Below the pieces are notes generated by a model that saw nothing but the letters and a program-made list of their open reading frames with translations, ran no database searches and was not told where the DNA came from. From positions 1 through 64,000 of the forward strand of contig JANQOB010000020.1 of assembly GCA_028279275.1 (NCBI GenBank): a stretch of DNA of 64,000 nt. The letters run 5' to 3'. Source of the DNA: Gammaproteobacteria bacterium (GTDB lineage Bacteria > Pseudomonadota > Gammaproteobacteria > UBA4575). Position 1 is the stretch's first letter. Each line of letters opens with the position of its first letter. The translations under genes and the position numbers were made by a program. Of the stretch, positions 54,046 to 63,885 are shown in pieces.

Positions 54046-54072
54046 AAAAGGCCTCGCAATGCGGGGCTTTTT
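54046..54072 (+). terminator. Intrinsic terminator after the His-rich gene
   Basis: AAAAGGCCTCGC and GCGGGGCTTTTT form a 12-bp stem (with two G-U pairs) around AAT and end in T5, 37 bases after the His-rich frame's stop. Its presence supports that frame as the end of a real transcript. Confidence 0.8.
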
Positions 54073-54119
54073 CATGAGTGAGCATAATAAATTAAATTAA
54101 AACTCTGTAAGATCAGCAC

Positions 54120-55499
54120 ATGCTGAATTCCATTAAAAAGCGCTGGTCAGATGAAAGCGGTTATCGTGAAGTTTTAACTATTGCTATTCCACTCATCCTC
54201 AGTACAGGCGCGTGGAGTGTTTTATTATTTTTTGATCGAATGTTTTTGTCATGGTACTCAGAAGATTCTATTGCCGCTGCGATGCCAGCGGGGATGACAA
54301 GTTTTGCCATGTTAAGTTTATTTATAGGCACGGCTGCTTATGTGAATACATTTGTTGCACAATACTTTGGCGCTGATGAAGAAAACAGAATAGGTGCAAT
54401 AGTTTGGCAAGGTATTTATTTTAGCCTGCTATCTTTTTTTGTGATTATTCCAGCCTATTTTTTAGCAGAAAGTTTCTTCGCTTTAATTGGCCATACTCCA
54501 GAAGTGCAAGCTCAAGAGACTTTATATTTTAAAATACTAATGTATTCAGCCATGTTCATGGTTCTGAACAATGCCTTGTCTAGTTTTTTTTCTGGTTTAG
54601 GGAAAACAATGATCGTAATGTGGGTCAGTTTTCTTATCGCCGCCATAAACATAGTTTTAGATTATATTCTCATTTTTGGAAAGCTTGGTTTTCCGGCCAT
54701 GGGTATTAGAGGTGCGGCTATTGCGAGCAACATTGCTGTGATAGCAGGTTCAGCTGTGTATTTATTGCTGATTTTTCAAAATAAATATCGCAATCGTTTT
54801 GAGCTTGTCTCTTCTTGGAGGTTGAATATTCCTTTGTTTAATAGATTAGTGTATTTCGGCTTTCCAAATGGATTGAGGTTATTTATAGATATGACAGCGT
54901 TTACTGCATTTCTAATGTTTGTTGGAACAGTGGGTACTCGTGAACAGGTTGCTACAAATATTGCATTCAATATTGAAGCATTAGCTTTCTTACCCATGGT
55001 TGGCATGATGATAGGTACAGCAGTTCTTGTGGGTCAAAGGTTGGGCGAAAATAAACCCGATCTTGCCGAAAAAGCAGTATGGTCTGCTATCCATATAACA
55101 TTTGCATTTTTTAGTATTCTGGCTGTTTTGTATATCACGATTCCCGGGATGTTTATCTATCCTTTTACATTAAATGGAGGACTTGAAAATATTGAAAATA
55201 GTATCGATCTAATTGTAGTGCTATTGCGGTTCGTTGCGGTTTTCTGCCTCTTTGATGCAATTTTCTTAGTCTTTATCGGTGCTTTAGAAGGAGCTGGAGA
55301 TACTCGTTTTATTATGAAAATGAGCTTTATAATTTCAATATTACTGTTTGTAGTACCTTGCTACATTTATATCAAGTTCTTTGAGGCTGAGGTATTAGTA
55401 CTTTGGTGGATTATTACGATTAATGTCATGATCTATTGCAGTGTATTTTTCTGGAGATTCAAAATGGGGCCGTGGAGAGATATGAGAGTTATTGAATAA
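54120..55499 (+). CDS. MATE-family efflux transporter
   Basis: 459 residues with 12 predicted transmembrane helices in two homologous halves: YREVLTIAIPLILSTGAWSVLLFFDRMFLSWYSEDSIAAAMPAG, MGIRGAAIASNIAVIAGSAVYLLLI and VYFGFPNGLRLFIDMTAFTAF. It probably exports cationic drugs or metabolites using Na+ or H+. Substrate unknown. Confidence 0.9.
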   Translation: MLNSIKKRWSDESGYREVLTIAIPLILSTGAWSVLLFFDRMFLSWYSEDSIAAAMPAGMTSFAMLSLFIGTAAYVNTFVAQYFGADEENRIGAIVWQGIYFSLLSFFVIIPAYFLAESFFALIGHTPEVQAQETLYFKILMYSAMFMVLNNALSSFFSGLGKTMIVMWVSFLIAAINIVLDYILIFGKLGFPAMGIRGAAIASNIAVIAGSAVYLLLIFQNKYRNRFELVSSWRLNIPLFNRLVYFGFPNGLRLFIDMTAFTAFLMFVGTVGTREQVATNIAFNIEALAFLPMVGMMIGTAVLVGQRLGENKPDLAEKAVWSAIHITFAFFSILAVLYITIPGMFIYPFTLNGGLENIENSIDLIVVLLRFVAVFCLFDAIFLVFIGALEGAGDTRFIMKMSFIISILLFVVPCYIYIKFFEAEVLVLWWIITINVMIYCSVFFWRFKMGPWRDMRVIE

Positions 55500-55560
55500 A
55501 TATTGAAACAAAAATAAATGAGCTTTAACAACGCTTATTGATATCAGTAGGAGTCATAGT

Positions 55561-56748
55561 ATGAAAAAAGTAGAAGTCTATTCAAAAGAATGGTGTCCCT
55601 ATTGCGCCAAAGCAAAATCTTTACTCAAATCAAAAGAAATCAATTATCAAGAAATTGATGTGACCAATGATGCTGAACGTGAAGAAGAAATGATCCAACG
55701 TTCTCAACGGCGAACGGTTCCACAAATTTTCATAGATGAGGAATCTGTTGGTGGTTACGATGATCTAGCACAGTTAAATGCAACAGGCTTATTGGATCAA
55801 AAACTTGGTCTCGCATCGCAACAAGCACTACATGAGGTATATGATGTTGCTGTCTTAGGCGCGGGGCCAGCAGGCATGACTGCTGCAATTTATTCTGCAC
55901 GTAAAAATTTAAAAACCATTATGATTGCTTATGATAGTGGTGGTCAGGTAGGTACTACCTATGAAATCGGGAATTATCCTGGTTTCCAAATGATCACCGG
56001 CCCTGATTTAGTCGATATGTTCGCGGCGCATGTAAAAGAATATGAAATCGAAACGATGTTGGGCGAAAAAATTAGCAATATCGAAATAGAAAATAAATGT
56101 AAGCAAATTTATACAGAGTCTGGCCAAGAAATTTGTGCAAAAGTAGTTATTGTGGCAACAGGCGCATTTAAAAGAAAACTTAACATACCTGGTGAAAAGG
56201 AACTTACAGGCAAAGGAGTTGTTTATTGCTCAACATGTGATGGACCTTTATTTAAAGATTTAAATATAGCGGTAATTGGCGGCGGAAACTCAGCCTTAGA
56301 AGCTGCCGTTGAAATGAATGGTATTGCTAAGAGTGTGCAGCTGGTTTCAACTTCAGATTGGTCAGGGGATGAAATTTTGCAAGACAAAGTGCGAAGTGCA
56401 AAAAATGTAACAGCTCATAAGTTTCACCAACCAATAAAGATTCTGGGTGAAGAGAGTGTTACTGGTCTTTTAATAAAAGATAAGCAAACAGGAGAAGAAA
56501 AAACGCTAGAGCTAGATGGAGTATTTATTGAAATTGGTTTATACCCAAATTCTGATTTCATTTTAGATTTGGTCGAAACTACAGAGCGCGGTCAGATCAA
56601 AGTTGATCAAAATGGCGATACAGGAGTAAGGGGTATTTTTGCTGCGGGTGATGTAACAGATAACAGAGAAAACCAAATAATCGTTGCCGCCGGGGAGGGC
56701 GCTAAAGCGGCCTTAAGCGCTTTTAATTACTTGGTAACACAGGTTTAA
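55561..56748 (+). CDS. Glutaredoxin fused to an AhpF/TrxR-type flavoprotein reductase
   Basis: 395 residues. Residues 1-82 are a glutaredoxin with C12-P-Y-C15 and RTVPQIFIDEESVGGYDDL. Residues ~92-393 are a low-molecular-weight thioredoxin reductase-like flavoprotein: GAGPAGMTAA (100-109), redox pair C223-S-T-C226-DGPLFK, GGGNSALEAA (240-249), GVFxEIGLYPN and GIFAAGDV. It lacks the HRRxxxR NADPH motif. The region after GGGNS (SWSGDEILQDKVRSAKNV-like) matches AhpF, so NADH is the likelier donor. An AhpF with its N-terminal domain replaced by a glutaredoxin would be self-contained, passing electrons from FAD to the glutaredoxin site. No peroxiredoxin gene is adjacent. Confidence 0.88.
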   Translation: MKKVEVYSKEWCPYCAKAKSLLKSKEINYQEIDVTNDAEREEEMIQRSQRRTVPQIFIDEESVGGYDDLAQLNATGLLDQKLGLASQQALHEVYDVAVLGAGPAGMTAAIYSARKNLKTIMIAYDSGGQVGTTYEIGNYPGFQMITGPDLVDMFAAHVKEYEIETMLGEKISNIEIENKCKQIYTESGQEICAKVVIVATGAFKRKLNIPGEKELTGKGVVYCSTCDGPLFKDLNIAVIGGGNSALEAAVEMNGIAKSVQLVSTSDWSGDEILQDKVRSAKNVTAHKFHQPIKILGEESVTGLLIKDKQTGEEKTLELDGVFIEIGLYPNSDFILDLVETTERGQIKVDQNGDTGVRGIFAAGDVTDNRENQIIVAAGEGAKAALSAFNYLVTQV

Positions 56749-56863
56749 TGGGATAAATAAGGTTTTAAATTGACATGAAATAGATCATTCTTTAACTTGG
56801 TCTACTCAAATAAGAATAACAAAAGAGTCAGAATATGCTCATGTTTTGCAGCATATTAAAGTC

Positions 56864-57886
56864 ATGATAAAACGCATACCAGGCCCCGCCTTGCTGTGGT
56901 ACTCCATCATTATTTTTGGAGCGGCAAGCTCAATCGTACATATCATTGCCGATCTTGGTAGTCAACATACCGTTGACGGGCGCAATGTAATTTCCTTTTG
57001 TAATTTATTGTTTGCGGGCAATGCTTGTGCAGTCATTGTGCTGTTTATTGTGCATCGAAAGCAATGGACACGTGCAAAATTAAGCAAGATTACAAATATA
57101 GAGTGGTTGTTCTTATTTATCTTAGCTTTACTCGCAAATTGTCTTGCGCCTTGGTTATTTTTTGTAGCGATTGAATCGACGATGGTCACTAACGTTGTGT
57201 TAGTGAGTCAGATAGAACCTCCATTACTACTTTTTTTAGCTTGGCTCGTGTTTAAAGATAGTATAAGTAAATGGTCATTTATTGGTTCCATTTTATCTTT
57301 AGTAGGTGTGGCTTTAATTGCCTTCTTGCAACCACAATCTGAAGAATTATTAGTGGGTAAAGGTGAAATATCCGCAGCGTTTGCAGCGGTGACTTATGCA
57401 GTATCCACTGTGCTTGCAAAGATGTATCTCAAGGACATACCTATTGGGATTTTTAGTGTTTTTAGAAGTGCGGTGGGTACCGTTGCCTTTTTTATTATCG
57501 CGGCTTATTTATATGGCTTTGAGCACTTTATTGACATTGGTTCTCCATTTCTTTGGAAATGGATGTTGGTGTATGGCGGTCTAATCATTGTAACCGGCCA
57601 GCTTGCCTGGGATTCAGGAGTTCGTAAATCAACATCCACTGATGTTTCACTCGCGACTTCTTTTGCTCCTGTTGCTGGTGTGTTGGCTGCATTTTTAATA
57701 TTGGGTGAGCAACCTACACATGCTCATTACATTGGTGGTGGAGTGTTGCTGTTAGGTATTGCAATCTGTTTATTTGCAACTATACAAAAATTACGCGAAG
57801 AGAAGTTACATGAAACAACCATGGCAGAAAACGATGCCGTACCCGGCTTAGAGGCAGAATGTAGAACAGGGTTTAAGGGTGTTTAA
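56864..57886 (+). CDS. EamA/DMT-family transporter
   Basis: 340 residues from ATG 56864 (the frame extends to a TTG at 56846 without a better site). Ten transmembrane helices in two EamA repeats, with NVVLVSQIEPPLLLFLAWLVFKDSISKWSFIGSILSLVGVALIAF and SLATSFAPVAGVLAAFLILGEQPTHAHYIGGGVLLLGIAI. A polar C-terminal tail follows. Metabolite exporter of unknown substrate. Confidence 0.87.
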   Translation: MIKRIPGPALLWYSIIIFGAASSIVHIIADLGSQHTVDGRNVISFCNLLFAGNACAVIVLFIVHRKQWTRAKLSKITNIEWLFLFILALLANCLAPWLFFVAIESTMVTNVVLVSQIEPPLLLFLAWLVFKDSISKWSFIGSILSLVGVALIAFLQPQSEELLVGKGEISAAFAAVTYAVSTVLAKMYLKDIPIGIFSVFRSAVGTVAFFIIAAYLYGFEHFIDIGSPFLWKWMLVYGGLIIVTGQLAWDSGVRKSTSTDVSLATSFAPVAGVLAAFLILGEQPTHAHYIGGGVLLLGIAICLFATIQKLREEKLHETTMAENDAVPGLEAECRTGFKGV

Positions 57887-57931
57887 TCGGTAGGGGCAGA
57901 TAAGTAAATAATAATTATTTAGGAGGATGCT

Positions 57932-58408
57932 ATGTTTTCACAATTATTGAAAATTACTTTAACAGGGGAGCGTAGTTGGGAGTGGTTACCCATTTTAGTG
58001 GCAAGGTTTTCACTGGGTTTATTTTTTGCTGTATCAGGTTACAACAAACTATTTGTGCCTGAAAAACATGCGGATTTAATTTCTCTTATGGCCGATATCG
58101 GTATGCCTTTTCCGGAATTCACCGCACTGTTTTTAGCAATCGTAGAATTCTACGGTGGTTTAATGCTTATGGTAGGTTTTTTGTCTTCAGTAGTTTGTGT
58201 TGCACTAAGCATTGCTATGGTTGTGGCGATTGCAACGGTTGAAATTGAACATGTCATTCCAAAAGGCATAGGCCCACTAGATTGGATGAGTTGGTTTCTC
58301 TATCTTCCGCAGGTAATGTATATCATTCTATTTGTTTGGCTCATAACAACAGGCCCAGGAAAACTCAGCGTGGATCATTGGTTAGCCAAAAAATTTGGTA
58401 TGCAATGA
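57932..58408 (+). CDS. DoxX-family membrane protein
   Basis: 158 residues with four transmembrane helices: VARFSLGLFFAVSGYNKLF, FPEFTALFLAIVEFYGGLMLMVGFLS and the later helices fit DoxX. A strong TAGGAGG precedes the ATG. DoxX proteins are linked to redox or oxidative-stress functions without a settled mechanism. A GGGGCTA/TAGCCCC hairpin and a terminator follow. Confidence 0.85.
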   Translation: MFSQLLKITLTGERSWEWLPILVARFSLGLFFAVSGYNKLFVPEKHADLISLMADIGMPFPEFTALFLAIVEFYGGLMLMVGFLSSVVCVALSIAMVVAIATVEIEHVIPKGIGPLDWMSWFLYLPQVMYIILFVWLITTGPGKLSVDHWLAKKFGMQ

Positions 58409-58422
58409 TAAATAATGAAAAT

Positions 58423-58451
58423 TAAGGGGCTAATAAAAATCTAGCCCCTTA
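58423..58451. other. Perfect hairpin after doxX
   Basis: TAAGGGGCTA and TAGCCCCTTA are exact inverted repeats around 9 bases, 15 bases past the doxX stop. It lacks a T-run and probably acts as an mRNA 3' stabiliser ahead of the terminator. Confidence 0.6.
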
Positions 58452-58464
58452 TATGAAACTTATC

Positions 58465-58490
58465 AAAAAGTCACATACCTGTGACTTTTT
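58465..58490. terminator. Bidirectional intrinsic terminator
   Basis: AAAAAGTCAC and GTGACTTTTT form a perfect 10-bp stem with a 6-base loop, between the convergent doxX and DUF481 genes. Confidence 0.8.
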
Positions 58491-58637
58491 ATTGTAGATA
58501 AATTATGAGTTCATATTCAGAATAAAAGTTCTGTTATTCGAGAGTAAGTTATTCAGGAATGCGTAAATATATGAAAAGATAATGAGCTAAAAAATCTATA
58601 GCATGTGTATATAATTTCTAATATTTCAATAATTAAT

Positions 58638-59621
58638 TCACCATGTATATCCAGCAGTGATCAGTGTTTCGTGATCATCCTCGTCTGCATTATCTGAAGG
58701 TGTATTGTCCCAATCAAAATTATATTGAATTGTTGCTTGTAAGTTTTTTGCAAGCGGAATTCGTAAGCCTGTACTAGAAGTAAAAATAAAATCGGAAGTT
58801 TCTTCAAAACTTTGGCTATAACGGTGATCATGAAACGCCTGAAGCATCCAATCATCAAATAAAATTTTATCAAATTGCAAAGCCCAAAATGCAATAGGAA
58901 AATCCGTGTCTTGGCTTTCATCAAAATCTTCCCAAACATAACCAGGTCCGCCCTCAATAAACAAATTCATATGCTTATTTTCAAAAATTTGGTATCCCAA
59001 GCCACCTGTTAACGTGGTTCGTAAGTTAAGATCGGCAAATTTTTCATGCTCAAGCAATAAACTTGCAGACGTGAATAGCTTTTCATTTAAAAAATGATCA
59101 TAGTCTGTTAGAAATTCAGCATCTTGTTTCGTAGTTCTACCATCACTGTCTTCTAAGTCTCCGCTCAGCTCAAATACCAATCTATCATTTATCCATCTAA
59201 ACTCTGTTTCACTATCAAGATGATAGTCATCCACATCTGAATTACCACGATCAATTTCCAGCCCGAAATTGACTTGTCCTTTATTTATAAAATCAGGTTT
59301 AACGGTTGGATTGATATCGGAAATTTGTTGTATTTCAGGTGAGGTAGTCGTGCTGGTAGTTAAAGTAGTATTACCAATATCGGTACCGTCAATCAGAATG
59401 ACATGTGCAGGTTCGTCAATCGAAAGCTCTTTAACCTTAGTCCATAGTATTTTTATAGTTCCTGCGTAACTTGTTTTAAAAACGAGCTCGTCATCCGCCT
59501 TACTGATCACTTTCCCACTAATTTTATCGCCATTATGAAGAATCACTTCATCTGCATAAGTGGAAGATAGAAATATAAAATATAAATTAAATGCCATAAG
59601 ACAAAGAAATGAGTTTTTCAT
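58638..59621 (-). CDS. DUF481 outer-membrane beta-barrel protein
   Basis: 327 residues. A signal peptide (to about SSTYAD) precedes a small N-terminal beta domain (~24-80) with VILHNGDKISGKVISKADDELVFKTSYAGTIKILW. A Thr-rich linker and a DUF481 beta-barrel (~110-327) follow. The barrel has alternating aromatic strands (NFGLEIDRGNSDVDDYHLDSETEFRW) and a C-terminal Trp after the last strand, as in outer-membrane barrels. Function unknown. Related proteins are induced by salt stress in some bacteria. Confidence 0.85.
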   Translation of the reverse strand: MKNSFLCLMAFNLYFIFLSSTYADEVILHNGDKISGKVISKADDELVFKTSYAGTIKILWTKVKELSIDEPAHVILIDGTDIGNTTLTTSTTTSPEIQQISDINPTVKPDFINKGQVNFGLEIDRGNSDVDDYHLDSETEFRWINDRLVFELSGDLEDSDGRTTKQDAEFLTDYDHFLNEKLFTSASLLLEHEKFADLNLRTTLTGGLGYQIFENKHMNLFIEGGPGYVWEDFDESQDTDFPIAFWALQFDKILFDDWMLQAFHDHRYSQSFEETSDFIFTSSTGLRIPLAKNLQATIQYNFDWDNTPSDNADEDDHETLITAGYTW

Positions 59622-59773
59622 TTAAATAATGTTCCGATTGAGTTAAGTATTAATTAAATATATGACTGGTATAGAATCGAGGCGTAGTGTACGCATAGTG
59701 TGATGACTTGCGTAGCCTAAAGTTCACATATTTGGAGTTCTATTTGAAATAGGAATAAAATATTAGGAAGTAA

Positions 59774-61147
59774 ATGAATAACTTCGATGCGATCATTATT
59801 GGTGCAGGTCAGGCGGGTCCTTCGCTGGCTGCAAAATGTGTATCTGAAAATCTCAAAACGGCCATCATTGAACGCCATTTATTTGGTGGTACCTGTGTCA
59901 ACACAGGTTGTATCCCTACCAAAACATTAGTCGCTAGCGCACGCGCCGCACATATGACACGGCGTGGCGGGGAATTTGGTGTGGATATTTCGGGTGACAT
60001 CAAAATGGATATGAAAAAAGTCAAAGCCCGAAAAGATGCAGTCGTACAACAATCCAACCAAGGTGTAACAGGTTGGATGAAAAATATGGAGGGTTTAGAT
60101 GTTTATGAGGGACATGGACAGTTTGAAAGTGAAAACATCGTAAGTGTAAATGGCGAACAGTTACAAGCGGATAAAATTTTTATCAATGTAGGCGCACGCG
60201 CACGCGTACCTGAAATGCCAGGTTTAGATGAAATTGAATTCTTTACTAACTCCAACATCATGGATGTAGACTTTTTGCCCGAGCACCTCGTCATTGTTGG
60301 TGGAAGTTATATCGGTTTAGAGTTTGCGCAAATGTACCGTCGTTTTGGCAGTGAAGTTACGGTAATCGAGATGTCAGAACGGTTGATTCCTAGAGAGGAT
60401 CAAGATGTATCTGAAACGGTTTATGAAATTTTAGCAAACGAGGGTGTGAACATTCGCCTTAGTGCGGAATGTATTAGTTTTGCGAAAAAAGATTCACAAA
60501 TTGCCGTAACCGACAGTTGCAATAATGAAAGACAAGATACACTTGGCTCACATGTGCTGTTGGCGGTGGGGCGGCAGGCCAACACACATGATTTAGGCTT
60601 GGATAAAGCAGGTGTGAAAACTAACGACTTTGGCATTATAGAAGTAGATAACGAACTAAAAACAAATGTGCCAGGTATTTGGGCGATCGGAGAGTGCAAT
60701 GGCAAAGGTGCCTTTACGCATACCTCTTATAATGATTATGAAATTGTTGCCGATAATCTTTTTGGTACCAAAACGCGCCGTGTAAGTGACCGACTAATGT
60801 GTTACGGATTATTTATTGATCCACCTCTAGGTCGCGTAGGTCTGACAGAGCAGCAAGTACGTGAGTCTGGAAAAAAAGCCTTGATAGGAAAAATGATGAT
60901 GTCACGTATTGGACGAGCCAAAGAACGGAGTGAAACCCAAGGGTTTATGAAAGTACTCGTCGATGCAGAAACCGATGAAATATTAGGGGCAAATATTTTA
61001 GGAATTGGTGGTGATGAAATAATTCATTTATTTATCGATGTCATGTATGCCAAAAAGCCCTACCATGTCATAAAAAATGCAGTGCATGTGCATCCAACGG
61101 TTGCGGAATTGATTCCAACCATGTTGCAAGATTTAAATCCTTTATAA
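59774..61147 (+). CDS. Pyridine nucleotide-disulfide oxidoreductase (mercuric-reductase-like)
   Basis: 457 residues of the class I flavoprotein disulfide reductase family: FAD motif IIGAGQAGPSLA (8-19), redox pair C41-V-N-T-G-C46, NAD(P) motif VGGSYIGLEFAQMY, WAIGECNGKGAFTHT, and the C-terminal catalytic HVHPTVAELIP. There is no N-terminal heavy-metal domain, no vicinal C-terminal Cys pair and no mer genes nearby, so mercury reduction is unlikely. The substrate is probably a disulfide or quinone. Confidence 0.88.
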   Translation: MNNFDAIIIGAGQAGPSLAAKCVSENLKTAIIERHLFGGTCVNTGCIPTKTLVASARAAHMTRRGGEFGVDISGDIKMDMKKVKARKDAVVQQSNQGVTGWMKNMEGLDVYEGHGQFESENIVSVNGEQLQADKIFINVGARARVPEMPGLDEIEFFTNSNIMDVDFLPEHLVIVGGSYIGLEFAQMYRRFGSEVTVIEMSERLIPREDQDVSETVYEILANEGVNIRLSAECISFAKKDSQIAVTDSCNNERQDTLGSHVLLAVGRQANTHDLGLDKAGVKTNDFGIIEVDNELKTNVPGIWAIGECNGKGAFTHTSYNDYEIVADNLFGTKTRRVSDRLMCYGLFIDPPLGRVGLTEQQVRESGKKALIGKMMMSRIGRAKERSETQGFMKVLVDAETDEILGANILGIGGDEIIHLFIDVMYAKKPYHVIKNAVHVHPTVAELIPTMLQDLNPL

Positions 61148-61248
61148 ACAGTCGTATTAGACTCCATTTATAATTTAAGCATTCTGAGTTAATTAATTTT
61201 CCCAATTTATTTAGGTATAAATCTGGTTTCAGGGCATATGCTAAGTAT

Positions 61249-63726
61249 TTAGAGGGGTAGAGACATACGTTCCATTAGATAGCAAAGACAGTCTTGTCTA
61301 ATAACCATTTCATCCAAGGTCAGCATGGCAGGCATCATCGAATGGTTGAGTCTAATTTTGTTTTCATAGATATGAAAAATTTCTTCTCCAATTTCATCAT
61401 CATCATCATTAAATGCAAGTAATCGAGCTGACGAGCTATTCTTGATTTTTGCAAAGCTTGTATTAGCGGGCATCTCCGTAAAATTCATTTTATCTAATTC
61501 GTTAGTAAATAATATATCTGAACCATCATCTGTGAAGCTAAAGGAAAATTCTTCAGGAACTTTCACACGTGCGAGTGTGTGGAATAAATGAATATCCTGA
61601 GGGGCAATGCGATGTTCAGGGATAGTATTAATGTGTAAAACAGCATCGACAAAGTTCAGTGCGTGCTGTGTTCCACCTTCTGTATACGATTTACCGCATT
61701 CTAATGTCACAGATGGGCAAAGGTCGGCAAATGCCATCGACTGTACTCCCTTGGGAGATAAAAAATAGACCACGGTTGGTCCAAACAAAGCAGCTAAATG
61801 CAAGAACTCATTGTCTAGTTTGTTAATACACGCATAATGAGGATTCAAACCAGTATTGTTGTGTATATCGATGCTTGCAAATACATTTTTGCTTTTCATT
61901 TCATTAACTATTTGTTGCATTACAGCCGCTTCTTGGGAATTTGGGTAGTTTGTAATTGGCCAAACACGATTGTAATCATGCTGGGTATCCAAGAAACGCA
62001 ATCCATGGCGGGCAGCCTGTGTATTTCCGAAAAATATAGATACAGATCTTGGTAATCTGGTATTTTCATATTTACGAAGTAACTCTTGAACCACATAAAA
62101 ACCGGTACTTTCATTCCCATGTAACAACACACTAATAAAAACTATTTCCGGCCTCATTCCTTGTAGATGTAGCAAGGTAGGTTCTGGAAAAATCTTATAA
62201 AGATCTTCTGCACTTACATCAAGCAATTCTTTCGGAAAGCTTTCCAGTTGCTTAAGTTCTAATGACTTAGCGGGTATATTCTTATTCATTTTATTGCGTT
62301 TAATTTCCCAAGTATGAACAGGTTGCTCTGTACGTTGTAACTCTAAATAAGCATGAGTGAGTTCAGTCATATCACTACTATGCTTAGAAACGTATTTTCT
62401 TTGCCAACTTGCACCTGTTTGTTCATTCGTCACGCGTGATTCGATCACATTTAAATATTTCCTTATATCTTGTGAACAAATTTTTAAGTCATTTAAACCA
62501 TGTTCGGCTTGAGTCAATAATTCATCCAGAAATAAGGCTTTCAACTTTCTTGGTTTTCCAAACCATTGGACAGTACTTTTTAAATCATTAGTTGCGGCGA
62601 GATAAAAATTATTTTTTGTTTCTTCAAATGTTGGTAACGCTTGACCTTGTTTTAAACGCTGTGCCCAAAATTGTTGTAAACCGTAAAAAAAAGCGGCATT
62701 CGCCATCATATCGATAAAAGTAGGGCCTGCTGCAATTACACGATGTTCAACGCGTATATGGGCTTCACCACTTTCACTAAATCCAATTAAAGGCCTGTTC
62801 CATCTCCATATGGTTCCATTATGTAAACGTAAATGACTAAGCTTTGCATTGTTGTCATCAATTATTGGAAGCAGAATATGAAAGTCTTTCAAGTTTTCAT
62901 GAAAGCATTCCAAAATGGAATCTTGCACGAATCCGCTGCCAAAACTCACTCTTTTAAAAGGCGCATTTGGGTTGTCTGTGTCAATAGATTGTTCAAACAA
63001 TGGAATTCTTGTTTCACTCCATACATTTTTGCCAAAGGCGAAAGGGGAATTAGCCGTGATGGCTACTAAAGGTGCAGAAATAATAGAAGATGCATTGTAA
63101 TAATGATGTGCGTCTTGTACGGGTACTTTTGTATGAATTTGAAAAGAAGTAGTTGAAGCTTCTATCATTACATCATGGCTGTATACATCGAGTACTTCAT
63201 TTCCTTGAATGTGTAAATGCAATGGCTTCTTTCTGCGTCGATCCATAATCTCACTGTTCAACGCTCTATAACGGTTCATGTCAGACATTGAATGTTCATT
63301 TAAATCAGAAAGATTTAATGTAGGTAATGTGCCAATGAGTAATAATGAGGATGAGAGGCTCAGGCTATCGGCTACTTTTTCAGCATGTCTCCATGTAGCC
63401 AGTAATTCTTCATGAAAATCCGATAACACTGTACCGGATAACTTTCTTGGAGTGTTATTAAACTCAAGATTAAATTTTGCAAGCTCTGGGGTAACAAGTT
63501 CTGAGTCAAATCGATCCAGAAATTCTTTATTTAAAGGTGCAGGTTGTAGAGATTCATTTAATAACCAGCTTTCAATTTCAAAACCACCCATTAAGCCATC
63601 ATTTGATAATGCGTTATCTTCAAACCATGATGATAGTAGAGCCGTTTCTTGTTCTAATACCTGTCGAAATATCTTGTATTCGTCTTTAGTAAAAAAGGTT
63701 TTTTCAATTTCCTGACCCATATTCAA
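61249..63726 (-). CDS. Glutamate-cysteine-ligase-like domain fused to aspartoacylase/AstE-like hydrolase
   Basis: 825 residues. Residues ~30-430 resemble GCS2-type gamma-glutamyl ligases: GGFEIESWLL (47-56), FNLEFNNTP, MSDMNRYRALNSEI, SFQIHTKVP, ANSPFAFGK and HIRVEHRVIAAGPTFIDMMANAAF. A helical linker (~430-510) leads to an M14-like domain with H536-G-N-E539, the Arg-containing DTQHDYNRVWP, third zinc ligand H622 (SIDIHNNTG) and E676 (VTLECGKS). This joins an amide-bond-forming domain to an amide-bond-cleaving one. Either it processes one N-acyl or gamma-glutamyl metabolite, or one half has lost activity. Substrates are unknown. Confidence 0.8.
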   Translation of the reverse strand: MNMGQEIEKTFFTKDEYKIFRQVLEQETALLSSWFEDNALSNDGLMGGFEIESWLLNESLQPAPLNKEFLDRFDSELVTPELAKFNLEFNNTPRKLSGTVLSDFHEELLATWRHAEKVADSLSLSSSLLLIGTLPTLNLSDLNEHSMSDMNRYRALNSEIMDRRRKKPLHLHIQGNEVLDVYSHDVMIEASTTSFQIHTKVPVQDAHHYYNASSIISAPLVAITANSPFAFGKNVWSETRIPLFEQSIDTDNPNAPFKRVSFGSGFVQDSILECFHENLKDFHILLPIIDDNNAKLSHLRLHNGTIWRWNRPLIGFSESGEAHIRVEHRVIAAGPTFIDMMANAAFFYGLQQFWAQRLKQGQALPTFEETKNNFYLAATNDLKSTVQWFGKPRKLKALFLDELLTQAEHGLNDLKICSQDIRKYLNVIESRVTNEQTGASWQRKYVSKHSSDMTELTHAYLELQRTEQPVHTWEIKRNKMNKNIPAKSLELKQLESFPKELLDVSAEDLYKIFPEPTLLHLQGMRPEIVFISVLLHGNESTGFYVVQELLRKYENTRLPRSVSIFFGNTQAARHGLRFLDTQHDYNRVWPITNYPNSQEAAVMQQIVNEMKSKNVFASIDIHNNTGLNPHYACINKLDNEFLHLAALFGPTVVYFLSPKGVQSMAFADLCPSVTLECGKSYTEGGTQHALNFVDAVLHINTIPEHRIAPQDIHLFHTLARVKVPEEFSFSFTDDGSDILFTNELDKMNFTEMPANTSFAKIKNSSSARLLAFNDDDDEIGEEIFHIYENKIRLNHSMMPAMLTLDEMVIRQDCLCYLMERMSLPL

Positions 63727-63885
63727 ATATGCTAGCAGATAAATTCTACTTTCCTAAGAGTGTTACCTGACCTAAATCAATAAAATAATTGCTATGTGGT
63801 TATTTCCACTAATTTACCCAATTACACTGTAAATTCAGTACACCTTATATGACTAAAGCGAATTCTGAGATTAGATGTAGCTTAA

